Source of the DNA: Elysia crispata
Lineage: Eukaryota; Mollusca; Gastropoda; Plakobranchidae
Length of the DNA: 64,000 nt
Direction: 5' to 3'
Assembly: GCA_033675545.1 (NCBI GenBank)
Contig: JAWDGP010008055.1
Span: forward strand, 1 to 64,000
Positions within the stretch are counted from its first letter, which is position 1, and every line of letters starts with the position of its first letter. This document shows positions 49,561 to 60,599 of the stretch, piece after piece. The notes under the pieces were generated by a model that was given only the letters and a program-made list of their open reading frames with translations, did not search any database and was not told where the DNA came from. A program made the translations under genes and the position numbers.

Positions 49561-52500
49561 CTGATGAAAATTAAATACAAATTAACAATTATAATTCAGG
49601 AGATCATTGAAAGCTTGTAATGGAAATTCAAGACATCTTTGATGACATTGCAGTCCCAAATTTCTATATGTTTAGAACTCAAATACAATCCTTACTGATC
49701 TTCACAATGGATTTGAGAGCAATACATCTGGTGATGCTGGTGATTCTTACCACAAGTATGCAGACATTTAGAAAAAAAAAGACTCCACGATGCTGTCCAA
49801 TGCAGTCTTTATTATTAAAGACAGTTAGATATGAAATGGAAGTAAAAAGATTAAGGAGAATTGAACGAAAAAATTTCAAGTGGCAGGGTCCAACTACGTA
49901 AAGACATAAAATTTTCTTTGAAAACCATCATATCTAAAAAAATTTTTTAAAAGGAACCTCAACATTATTGGCTCTGAAATACAACAACTTGAATCTATGA
50001 GGGCATATTGAAAAGCAATGCCCCCAATGCTTATCATCTATGCTTTTCAAAGCATAAAAGTATGATTTTGCATATATAATTTCAAACCATATTGCTACAT
50101 TTGTGTAAAATTTCAAGTGAGTATGAAGACATATATGCACATAGTGCATTGCATCAATATTATTGGCATGAACCTTGGTGAAAGTGCAAACATGATCTTT
50201 ATTATGGATTTGCATGAATGAAAGCAGCAGATGGTGAGGCTTAAGTAGACGTTAGCCCAATGAGGAGATGGGCCAAGTGCTTGACAGAAAGCCACCAGTC
50301 TTAGTCAAGATCAACCCCAATCGGGGAGACCAGTACTAACATTCAATGCAGACCAACAATCTCACAAAGATGATTCATATTAATCCCCCGATTAAACAGA
50401 CGGCTATCGAAGCTGAGATAAGAATATCTCAAAAACTGTATTCACAACATTATCAAAAGTATATATTCTGGAGTACAGAAAAATCTCTGCACCATAGGTG
50501 CAAAGAAAGCTGACAACTGAACTGAAGCGCCAATTACATGTAGTGCAGATGTGTAAGCAAATGTTTGCATGATGTAAACAAGAAGACTATGTGTTCCTCA
50601 GTCAAATCATCACAGGGGATGAATCATGAGTTCAGTATTATCAGTAAGAGCAATATTCAATGGAGTATAGAGACCTCACCTTGACCTCCCTTACAAAAAC
50701 TTTAGAAACTTCGCCTCCAGCAAAAAAAATTCTGTTAAACATCTTTTGGGAATTGGAAGGTGTCCGCATGGAATTTCTCCAATAAGGGCACACAGTCAAT
50801 TCAGCTAGATATAAACAAACATTAGAAAGACTTAAAAGAAGGCTGAGGCAATTGATAAAGGTTCCATTGTGTCCATCATGACAAAGCTTGTTTCAACACA
50901 GTCAGCTTCTGAGACTTAGACACTGGCATATTTACAATGGAGCCCAGATCTTGCTCCATCCTATTCTTTACTTTTGCCATAGCTCAAAGAGAATTTGAAA
51001 AGGAAATATGGCAATGAAAATTGGTCTTACATTAAACTAAGTGAGCAGAACACAAGCTTGCATACACACACACAAAAAGACAGAGGGAATGTTTGGCAAT
51101 CAGAGCAGCACACTGTCTTCTCTTGAACCAGGATCAAATACTTTCCACTATGCCTCAAAAAACGTTGGTAATTTTGAATTAACAGCATCTTTTCATCAGA
51201 TTTCAATTTAAACAAACTGATATCTCTTTACAGGCAAATATTAATAAAAATTTTTTCATATGTGTGGATCTGTCTATCTCTCTAATAATGCCTCCCCATT
51301 TCCACTTCAGCTTTTTGTAAATGCCTCATATGCTTATTTACATTTCTCACATATACATTCTCTCAATCTCTAACAAAATTTGAGCTAACTTTTTTTTCGA
51401 TTTAAAGTTCATGATGCTATCCAAAACAATGTCAATTAAGTTGTGCAGATCAGTGAAAAGAAAATGAATTGTCTGGATTTAATGTCTGCCATTTTGTAAT
51501 TAAAAAAAGGTTAACTCACTTAAACTGGGATTAATAAAGAAATTTATTCTATTCCATTTTATTTGAAATAAAATAACACAAATTTACTTTCTTTACATTT
51601 AAGCTGTTGGACACAATCAACTAAAAAGTAAAAAAGAAAAAAAATGTGAAAAAAAAAAATTGAACACCAACTTCATATCTTCATATGGTTTCCATCAATA
51701 AATCATTAACTAACTTCCAAGACACTCCGCCTAAAATAAATGAAAGAACTGAACTACCTGTTAGAAAAAATTGTAATGACTTTTGAAAGATGGCCATATT
51801 GAAAACGTAAGAAAATGTGCTGTGGCAACAGATTGTGCAGAAAGCAAGACTTTGTCAGAATCAGAGTAGTTGCCTTATGTCCAAGGATGAGGAAAATAAT
51901 AAGCTTACTTTATAGCCTGTGAGAGCATAATAGTCTCTGATAGCTCTGATCATTACAAGAGCAACAACCAGTGTTGCATTCACACCTTCCTTCCCTGTTG
52001 ATGTCTTGATAAAATCAGCTCCTGCAAAAAAAATAAAAACAGGCAAATTCATAGCATTTACTAAAATAAAATCGAAGGCTCTAAAGGTAAAAATACAGTC
52101 CATTTCAGTCAACTTATAAAAGATTTTACAGTCACTTGTTCTTCTCACCAATTTTTTTTTTGCTTAGTTAAATATTCTGCTTGGCCCATCTCCTTTAGTT
52201 CATTACCAACTCAGCTTGAATCCAACTCTGCCAAAATTGTTTTGTTCCATCATCTTTTTCACCCAGTTGCATTCTTTCCAGTACATATTATTTAAATTAT
52301 CTGTGACTCAGTGAAAAAAAAAGAAAAAAAAAAGAGAATGGATATGGACGGGTGGTGGATGCAGCATTATTCAGTATAGGCTTTTATAAACTGGTAGTGA
52401 CAGGTAAAATATTTTGTTTGCATGCAAGTATTTCTGGCACTATGATTCACCAGCTCAGCTTTGCAATTTTCTAAAAGTAAGTAATTTTTTGTCAATTTTT

Positions 52501-54735
52501 TCCTGAATTTTTTAGGAGACAGAAGACTTTTGAATGCAAATCATAAAAAATATAACAAATTAATCCACAACACCAAATGGAAAACATGTCACCACATCTG
52601 GAAAAATTCAACTAATGTCTAAAATTTTCATCTTTAAACTTTATATATCACCAAGACTCTTCATGAATTCTATAATTACAAAAGTTTTAAGAAAATATTG
52701 TTTCATTATTTTTTCTTTAATCAAATGTTATGACTGTTGGCTCAGAATGGAAAAGATTGTCTAAAAATGACTAAGAAAAAAGGCAAAACATTTGTTACCT
52801 ATTTAGATTCATATATCACAGATTTGCTTGTCGTTTGAACCAAACCATAAATCTGACATTATGGATCTAGGTACAAAGCTTTATGTCAATGTTGCTGCTG
52901 AGAAAATTTGTCAAGTATAAATGAGCACGTCAAAAATCTCAAGAAAACTTGTTATAATATATTTGAAAATACACATCATGCAAATAAAATAAATATAAAA
53001 AAATATGAAAAATTCTGCTGGAGAGCCAACTAAAGAGCAAAACAATGGATAGAAAAAGTCAAAAACTGTTTTGGCATTCAAATGCAGGACTCTCAAACTT
53101 ACCTTATTGATCAGAATAGGTTAGAATTCACAACAAAAAGTCATAATTCCATTGGAGGATTCTCTAATAAGTTTCAAATATATTTTTAGAGCAACCATCA
53201 TATTTTTAATACTATTGAATGTGCAGACTCTCACCAAGAAATATTATTACTTTTAAGTAAACTGGCTTCTGAAGATAAAAAAAAAGCCAAAAACAAACAC
53301 GAGCAACTCTCTATTGTTATGCCCTCTTTGATGAATTATTTCCATAAAAGTATCAAAATTAAACTGAGAGACAAATATTACTTATTGTTGGAACATACTA
53401 AGATTTTGCTTCTTTGAAATCATTGTTGATGAAAAGTTGAAAAAATCACTTTTAGCAGAGGCTCTAAATTAATTTAGGGTTGAGTTAGCTGAGAGAGTGA
53501 GTAAAAAAGGCTCATACATTGAATCGAGACAAACTACATTAACCACTAACCTGCCATCATACACACAAGACTAGCCTTGTAAATGTTTCTCAGAGATCCA
53601 AGTTCTCCAGTAGCCAAAATTGTTTTCATGTGGGCATTGCCACAGGCCACTTTCATTTGGCGCACCTCATCATAAACTCCTGAATAAAATTAAATCAAGA
53701 GCTGACTTATCATATTTCAAAAACTTTATTGGCTAGATTTTATCCCAAGCACATGAAAGGATATTTTACAATTAGGGCCATAGTCATGCTAAAAATTAAG
53801 ATTACATTTATATGTTAAACATTTTTTTCATGGGTATAAAATTATGATAGAGCTTGCCACAGCCAAAATGACTTCACATACAAGTCGCAATAGACTCTTA
53901 CCTCGCCAGTTTCCAGAAAGGGCATAGGTCCTGTTTATTACAATATCAATTTCAGAAGCACCATCTTTCACTGCTGATCGTATTTCATCCAGACGAGGCC
54001 CAAGGGGAGTCTGACCACAAGGAAATCCTGTGGCAACTAAGGAAGAAACATTGGCTATGAAAACCTTATTTTCAACATTCAAAAAAAAATATCTACGTGT
54101 GAAAAATGAGTTCAGGAACTTCATTCACTCAAAAGCATTAGGTATGTAAAACCAATGGAAGGTAAAAGGATCAAGTCCCAATGTAGGCTCTACTAATATG
54201 GTCCTTGCTTTAAAATTGAGTCTCTCATATTTTTTAAAGAATGATGCCTCATCCGATTTTAGTTAACCACAACTAAAGCGGCAGGAGAAAAAATAATCCC
54301 ATAATAATGAACAAAGCAAATCTTATCTTTAAATCATACCAGATGCCACTGGAAGAGAACGGCCCTCTTCTCCACATTTGTCCAATGTCTCTCGTGCAAC
54401 CTGGACTTGATTTGGGTACACACAGACAGCACCTGTTGTGAGTTTTGCTTCTGAAATCATAAAGGAATTCTAATTAGTATATCATCTCAACTTTAACACA
54501 AAAGAAGTTTCGCAAAGGAAAGTAACTATTGATAAAATATTCACAATGAATTTAACAGTCAAAATAATGCAATTTAATATTCTGAAATTTATTCCTACGT
54601 AATATTAAATAAATTTAAATATTTTCAGTTGATAATACAGCTAAACTACATGTTTTTCTCTAAAAGACATTCTGCGGTGCAATCATAGAACATCATAGAG
54701 TATCATATCTGTCTTTTTCATTTTTTATTGAAAAA

Positions 54736-54817
<82 letters not shown>

Positions 54818-57800
54818 TTCAAATCTACTTATCTACTTATGATTTATGCTTAAACTCAACTTACATCATTCTGACTTTAGCACAACAAAACAAAATTGTA
54901 AGATACTTGTCTTACTGAGGATCACAAGAGATCATTTTATCTGCCTGCTACCTGATATGACTGAGGCTTGTGTCTTGGTTTCGCTACTTCAAATTTAATA
55001 CTCTAAATTATCACATTAAACTAATGCATTACTGCTCATTGGAAAAAAGGTAGATATCTAAACGATTAAACTAGGATAATAAAAGAAAGAATGGTGGCTT
55101 TAAGGTTATTGATTCAAACTATATGCAATGTTAAAGTGAGCCATCCCCCCCCCCCAAAAAAAAAAAAAAGTTAAGCATTTTACATTAAAATATTCATAAG
55201 AATTGCATCTCTACTCTAAGTCTAACACAAATATCTAGTCTATTCGTGTATTCATTCTAAAGTTCATAGGGGAGAAGTTTGTTGTAGAAGAATTTGACAA
55301 CTACACTTGAACAGTTACTACATATATATGGTTAATCTTTAACAAAAAGTTAAAATACTTACATTTTATTATGAACTTGTCAAAGAAAGATAACATTGTT
55401 TAAAAGGAGATAAATAGGAACTGAATTTGGTTAACAAACAACAGTGTATAACTATAACCTTTATACATGTACTTTTTTCATCATATATCCTATGCTAATT
55501 CAGCAGTTTAGCTCATCTTTGCCTGATGTGGAAGCAAGGGGTAATCTGAAGATGAGATATGTTAAATGCACTCCTTCCAATTTATTTCAATTAATAAAAA
55601 CACTGGATCTTCTCTACGGTTTTTATTAGCTTGGTGGTTGTATTCAATGCCTTGTTCCTCCAAGCATGTATAGTTGAAATGTTTGGTGGGTAGAGTGAAG
55701 CTATGATCTGTAAAGCAAAACTTTTTGGATATTAAGGGCTTTTCCTACACTCTCATATCTCTTTGATTATTGCTCATATGGCGTCACAATATACAATTAG
55801 TTGAGTATATTTTTTCATTGTAGCAGAAAAGTTAAATGTTTATGTTAGTAATCATCTAAACTGCTCTTTTATCCTGACCAATCTGAGGAAAGTCCAGATC
55901 ATTAGATTTCCATCCTCTTTTCCTCAAGATTCTTGTCTTCCTCTGTTCTGTTGAAATTCATCAAGGCCAAAACAACCTTTATGCTGTTTTATCATTTCTT
56001 ATTTGTTCCCTGTACTTTTCTTTCATAAATTCCATAACTCTGTTAAAGTGACATTTGTTTTTTAGTCATGTCTGAGATCAAAAGTTATTTTTTCAAGTTT
56101 CTTGTGGTATCTAAAATTGAGGTCTCAGAGAATATGCAGTTAGGGAAGAGCGATGTGTTTCTAGGATATTTTCAAGATGGAGTGAAGCAAAAAAAGGAAG
56201 AATATCTCAGCCTGACTTGGGACCTTTTTCTCAAAAGCTTCATCATATCGTTTAAAGTTGAAACTTCTAAAGGATCAGTTCATGCTGCTTGAGTTCAATT
56301 TCCTGGCATAAAGCATCAATAGGAAAGGCAAACTCCTGATGTATTGGGCATGCCTAGTTACAGGCAAGAAAATTACATTTTCAGTTCAGATGCAAGCTTT
56401 CTTTGATCTCTTAAGCCTACCCTCCGAACATGTGGCATTTCATCTGACCTGCCGAACCACTTGTATAGCATGTTAACCATTGTAGAGATCTCAAAAACCA
56501 AAGAATCTTCAGCTAAAAACTATACAGATGCTGCTAGGTGGTTTTTGTTTATTTTCTTTCTTTTATTTTTGCCTTCACTGTTTAATACTTTTTTCAATTT
56601 TTCTTTCATGAATTTTCCACAAATATAATTGACCATATATTATTTTTTTATTATTATAAAGGCCTTCCGCTAGGAGTGTCGTCCGACCTCGCAGCTTCGG
56701 CAGCCTTCTTTATGTCTGCGGTGAAGGTAGTCCATTCTTGTCTTCTTTCTGCAATCTTTCTTATTGTTTCCAGGTCTTTTTGTGATGTGAGAGAGATGCT
56801 CCGATTTTGCAGTATCTTGCGATCGTTATTGAGAGTCATTGGGAGTGTGGTGATCGGCCTACCTCTGGCTCACTTGGCCTTGTCGTGGAAATAGAATGCC
56901 ATAGCTTTGTTGGCAGGGATCGATGGTTCTCGCCTAAGTACATGACCGAACAGCCTCCACCTTGCTTGCAACACTTCCAAAGAAATTGGGGTTTGTTCAC
57001 ATTTTTTGTAGAGGGACTTATTTGAAATTTTTGTTGGGTATCGAATTCCCAGAATCCTGCGCAGCTGTTTTCGATGGAAAGAGTCCAACTTTTCTTCGTC
57101 TGTTTTGGTCAGTGCCCATGTGCCGCAATTGTATAACAGAACTGACCTCACTAAGGTGTTATATAGCTTAATTCTTGTGCGCTGCTTGGTTTTGTCCGCT
57201 CTGTGCCATATCTGTTCCATCTTGTTCAATGCTATGTTTGATAGGTGTTTTCTGTGTACTATGTCTTCTTTACTGCCAAGCAGTGAACCCACTTTCTTTG
57301 ATGTTTTCCATTCCTCTGAATGTTTTCTTACTGAGGTGTGCTCCGTTTTGTCTACATTGACTTTGAGTTTGTGAACTTTGAGTGTTTCTTATATTTTTTT
57401 CACATTCACTGGTTGGTTGCCAATAAAGTCTATGTCGTCAGCATATGCTATCTCATTAGGAAGATGTGCCTCTGTTGTGTTTGATGGGCTGTCGAGCGTT
57501 GATCTCACATTTTTCAGTGCTTGTTCAAGATAGATGATGAAAAGTACTGGACTTAGGCTGTCTCCTTGAGGGGTGCCTATGTTTGTGAGAAAGGGTTCTT
57601 CAGTGTTGGCGCCGCTGATTTTGACGTTGAGTGTTGTATTGCTCAGCAGGAATTGTTTTATTCGCTTTTCGTCTTCCGTGACAAGATTTGTCAATAATTG
57701 CAGTAGCTGTTTTCTATCAATTGTGTCAAATGCCGCAGACATATCTATCCCTGTGATGTCTATTTCGATGTCCGCATAATTGAGAACCTTGGCTGAGATC

Positions 57801-60474
57801 CATCTGTGGGCCCATACTACATCAGACGTACTACGGTTAGGCCTGAAGCCACTTTGACTCCAAGAGATATAGTTTTCCACAGCAGGCCTTATTCTAGTTA
57901 GAGCGATAGTTGAAGGCACTTTCCTTATAGAGTTCAACAACGTAACAGGGCGCAGATTTTGTGGTGGTCCTTTTGGTTTTCCTGGCTTGGGTAGCGCTAC
58001 CAGGATTCCCTTGTTGATGTCTAGATCTTCATGATTCTCGAATGTCTTATTTATTATCATTGTGATTTGATTGTCAAGAATTTCCGGTGCGAACTTAAGG
58101 TATTCATTACATATATTATCTTCTCCAGGAGCGCATCCATTGTTTAGCTGTTTTATGCTTTGTCTAACTTCTTTTTCACTGATTGGGTTGTTAAGTGCAC
58201 GGGGTTGCCCACTAAATGGCTGAATGTCTTCTGTACGTTCGTCTCTGAATTTGGATTTAAAATGTTTCGTTATGATGTTTTGGATTTCCGTTGGGCTTGT
58301 TACTTTCTTCCCGTCCTTATCATTAACTTGTGGATTTGTAAACTGTTTTCTGTTCAACACTTTTATGGCCTTGAACATACCACCATCGCTTTTAGAGTTG
58401 TCAATTTCTTGTATTAAATGGTCGAGATGTTTTTCTTTGGTTTCGCTATTTTTTCTTCTTATGTTGTGCAAAACATAATTTCTTTCTTTCTTTAGTTCTT
58501 TGATCTTTTCTTCCTGTTTGCAGTTTTGGATTTGTATCCTTAAGTCTTTTTGTTTCTCTGACAGGTCTTTGACTTCTTTATTCCACAGTCTGTATTGTTT
58601 TTGTTTTGGTATTTCTTCAATGGTTTTTGATACAGTAGTCTCTATTGCTTGACCATATATACTGCATAGTAATTAATTTCATGTAGTGGTTTTTATCATA
58701 TGAATGTTTCATTGATGTACCTGTGCTAATTCTTCAATGCGTAAATGAAATCCCAGATTGTTACAAGAATAAACAGCCTTAAAAATCATATCACTGTTAT
58801 GTTTTATCTAGCCAATTTAAACAAAAAGATGAATAAAGCTTTCTACAAAACTAATGTATATTTAAATTTTGTAATGAGCAAATTGGTATAAAATTTCATC
58901 ATTTGGTTACATAGATATCAAATGAAATTTAAATGAAACTGAGGATGATCCAATGATAGTGCTTGTACATTTATAAGCTGGAATTTATGATGCACTAATT
59001 TTTCATTGAACTCTGTGTCTTCTTGATAAGAGTATCTCTCAAAGATGATTATCAATATTGAATGAGACAAAAATATTAAAAAATTGAGCTTTGTTTCTAA
59101 ATTAGATCTAACCTCCTGATGCTAAACCCAAGACAGCTGTCCCCTGAGTACATTTATGATAGCCTAAGTCTACTGCTGCTGCTTGACTAAATATTATATT
59201 ATTAATCTCATAATTTATAGGGCTATGGAATACATTGAGTTAAAATTGCTTGGCACACATTAAAGTTGAAGGTTGTAGAAATACCTTTTTCATTCATATT
59301 GAGCATTTTTACAATATCCTTGCTGATAGGATGTGCTGCCTTCACACATAGCCTGGTAACATTGACTGGAGTGTCATCCCCTGCCAGTGTTGTTAAATCA
59401 ATGCAAGCCAATGCTCTGAGTTGCCAAGCAGCCTGCATATTGACAAGGGTTGAAGGCAGGTCTTTTAACTTAAAGTTCCATCTCAATTCATTTTCAAGTT
59501 TCATATAACTTGAAAGAAAAAAAAATAGCAAACAATTACTTTAAGGCCTTGATCCCAGCTTTTCAGCAAGATTTCAGGGCAAAATTTTATTTTATTTTAT
59601 TGTTTTTTAATTGAAGTCACATATAACAACGATAAATAATGACTTTATTTGGTGAGGCAAACAGAAAAAAGCTGTTACAATCCTCTGTTGGTAAATTTGA
59701 ACTTTCATCTTTTCATAATCTTAGGGTAGAGAATTTAACAGCCTGTCTCTATAAATTGCATGCATAATCAAACAAAACTCTGAGTGTGCTTATTCTCAAG
59801 GCCACTTTGTTTCAATCTATGAGTACCATATTCTTAAAGAATAAAAGGTTTCCAATCTTGATCATTGACATTGATTGATGTTTTCAATGATAGTTTGTTA
59901 ACATTGGAGTTTTTTTTTTAAATATTTCTTTTTGTCAGGTAAGGTTGGTTTGATATGCACAACATGTCCGTTGGATACTACTTTGGCTTCAATTCATTAT
60001 GAAAACTTGAACAGATTTCAGAAAGAGGTTGTTTGGTATATTTGTAATTCATAAATATAAGTTAATTTGCAGAGTAAATAAAGTTTGAAAAAGCAATGTG
60101 TTGTTTGTCTTCAAACAAAAGAAAGGTTTTATACAGTAGTTGGCTATTTAAAATAGATTGATTATATCATAAAATAAGAAAATTTCATAAGTATGTCACA
60201 CCATCATTCTTAATCAATATTTAAATCAATATTTAAAAAAAAATCATCAGGTCTAAAATAAAAGGTATAGGTCATACATGCTTTGCTAAAGAAAAAAGCC
60301 AAAATTAAAATGCACTACATTTGAATGCATATTTGATATACACTTGTCACAGATGAAAGAAAGCACATATTCCTACCTGCCATTGCTTCTTTACAGATCT
60401 GTTAATCCCAATTTCTGCAGCTCTGGCTTTCACAGCTGAGAGGTTGATTCTAATACTTTTAAATAAGGATTCAT
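49354..60474 (-). CDS. DERA: Deoxyribose-phosphate aldolase (DERA), seven of about eight coding exons
   Basis: DERA (EC 4.1.2.4) splits 2-deoxyribose 5-phosphate into glyceraldehyde 3-phosphate and acetaldehyde in the cytosol, feeding deoxynucleoside breakdown into glycolysis. Seven exons with GT-AG borders (60,377-60,474; 59,285-59,432; 54,340-54,450; 53,902-54,036; 53,551-53,679; 51,909-52,021; 49,354-49,560) join in phase into about 313 residues without a stop. Animal DERA is about 318. The catalytic residues are visible: Asp in SEIDIVINR, the Schiff-base Lys in ADFIKTSTGK and the second Lys in GFKPAGGIRT (E. coli DeoC D102, K167, K201). Alignment from memory with human DERA runs through VKKQWQAAW-QLRALACIDL to the end. 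The first exon, expected to code only about 10-13 residues, was not found and may lie beyond 60,474 or outside the window. The copy looks functional. Confidence 0.96.
50233..51055 (+). mobile_element. Mariner-type DNA transposon fossil in a DERA intron
   Basis: Translated on the + strand, antisense to DERA, this region gives mariner transposase segments in several frames. GEA-VDVSPMRRWAKCLTE is the DNA-binding helix-turn-helix part. LSQIITGDES (50,597) holds the first catalytic Asp. SMEYRDLTLTSLTKTLE and AKKILLNIFWELEGVRMEF follow, then HTVNSARYKQTLERLKRRLR. HHDKACFN corresponds to the usual HDNARPH second Asp, and SPDLAPSYSLLLP corresponds to YSPDLAPxDxxLF. Several stops and frame changes show it is long dead. 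GAGGGCATATTGAAAAGCAATG at about 49,999 resembles a mariner left terminal repeat, but the matching right end was not found. The element lies wholly within the intron 49,561-51,908. Confidence 0.85.
51909..52021 (-). CDS. DERA: DERA exon 7, with the Schiff-base lysine
   Basis: The acceptor is TTTTTTGCAG and the donor GTAAGC. The exon encodes (G)ADFIKTSTGKEGVNATLVVA and on to RDYYALTGYK. The Lys in FIKTSTG forms the imine with the substrate. Confidence 0.97.
53551..53679 (-). CDS. DERA: DERA exon 6
   Basis: The acceptor is ATTTTATTCAG and the donor GTTAGT. The exon encodes VYDEVRQMKVACGNAHMKTI followed by LATGELGSLRNIYKASLVCM and MA. The KTILATGELG strand is conserved in animal DERA. Confidence 0.96.
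53902..54036 (-). CDS. DERA: DERA exon 5
   Basis: The acceptor is GTTTCTTCCTTAG and the donor GTAAGA. The exon encodes VATGFPCGQTPLGPRLDEIR and then SEIDIVINRTYALSGNWR. It carries the GFP-GQT phosphate-proximal loop and the proton-relay Asp in EIDIVIN. Confidence 0.96.
54340..54450 (-). CDS. DERA: DERA exon 4
   Basis: The acceptor is GATTTCAG and the donor GTATGA. The exon encodes (E)AKLTTGAVCVYPNQVQVARE and on to SLPVAS. The TTGAVCVYP segment is the conserved VCVYP strand of the barrel. Confidence 0.95.
54738..54815. repeat. (AT)n microsatellite in DERA intron
   Basis: About 78 bases of uninterrupted AT within the large intron between exons 3 and 4. Confidence 0.97.
54816..56628. other. 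DERA intron sequence between exon 4 and the LINE
   Basis: AT-rich intronic DNA. No exon or element recognised apart from the C/A run. Confidence 0.5.
55144..55169. repeat. C-run followed by A-run in DERA intron
   Basis: About 11 C then about 14 A. It could be the remnant of a poly(A)-ended insertion, but no element body was recognised beside it. Confidence 0.6.
56641..58648 (-). mobile_element. 5'-truncated LINE with perfect 12-bp target-site duplication
   Basis: TTGACCATATAT flanks the element on both sides (56,629-56,640 and 58,649-58,660), a perfect 12-bp target-site duplication. On the - strand the element begins mid-frame and runs through a reverse transcriptase. It ends TTTATAATAATAAAAAAATA, a TAA/A-rich 3' tail typical of several non-LTR clades. 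It is about 2.0 kb and lacks the endonuclease, so it is a 5'-truncated product of target-primed reverse transcription. It sits in the DERA intron between exons 3 and 4, in the same orientation as the gene. The clade is not certain; it is clearly a different family from the RTE-like copies at 33 and 61 kb. Confidence 0.92.
56870..58648 (-). pseudogene. Reverse transcriptase frame of the truncated LINE
   Basis: One reading frame runs nearly end to end and is interrupted by a single TAA at 57,389-57,391. Order of motifs: a lysine-rich linker (SEKQKDLRIQIQNCKQEEK); the fingers region with LPKPGKPKGPPQNLRPVTLL; SQSGFRPNRSTSD; motif A DMSAAFDTID with the first catalytic Asp; motif B GTPQGDSLSPVLF; motif C AYADDIDFIG with the Asp pair. 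After the stop come LYNCGTWALTKTDEEKLDSF, HRKQLRRILGI and RWRLFGHVLRR from the C-terminal region. Apart from the stop the domain is well preserved, so the insertion is relatively young. Stretches to about 56,660 encode the tail. Confidence 0.85.
58661..59284. other. DERA intron sequence upstream of the LINE
   Basis: AT-rich intron. Nothing else recognised. Confidence 0.5.
59285..59432 (-). CDS. DERA: DERA exon 3
   Basis: The acceptor is CTTGTCAATATGCAG and the donor GTATTT. The exon starts in phase 0 and ends phase 1. It encodes AAWQLRALACIDLTTLAGDD, then a segment ending VKMLNMNEK. The IDLTTL-GDDT motif is a hallmark of the animal enzyme's first beta strand. Confidence 0.95.
59433..60376. 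other. DERA intron between exons 2 and 3
   Basis: 944 bp of AT-rich intronic DNA bounded by a GTAGGA donor and a TATGCAG acceptor. No element recognised. Confidence 0.6.
60377..60474 (-). CDS. DERA: DERA exon 2 (first exon seen)
   Basis: The acceptor is CTTTATCAACAG (ending 60,475) and the donor GTAGGA (60,376). The exon begins with two bases of a split codon and encodes ESLFKSIRINLSAVKARAAE followed by IGINRSVKKQWQ. It matches the N-terminal helix region of animal DERA (human ...TVKKEWQ). It needs one G from the missing first exon. Confidence 0.9.
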
Positions 60475-60599
60475 CTGTTGATAAAGCATAATGACATTTC
60501 GTGCTAAACACCTATATGGGTATAATTTCAAGGCAAGTTGATAGTACAATTGAAAAAAAAATTTACATAAATTAAACGTCAGAAAGGATATCTTCTCAC

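Noticed and set aside
54738-54815. AT tract as a replication origin
   Set aside because: A plain AT microsatellite within an intron, with no supporting signal.
56654-57374. Several + strand frames over the LINE
   Set aside because: Shadows of the reverse transcriptase on the - strand.
59266-59508. 80-codon + strand frame over DERA exon 3
   Set aside because: Antisense of a securely identified exon.
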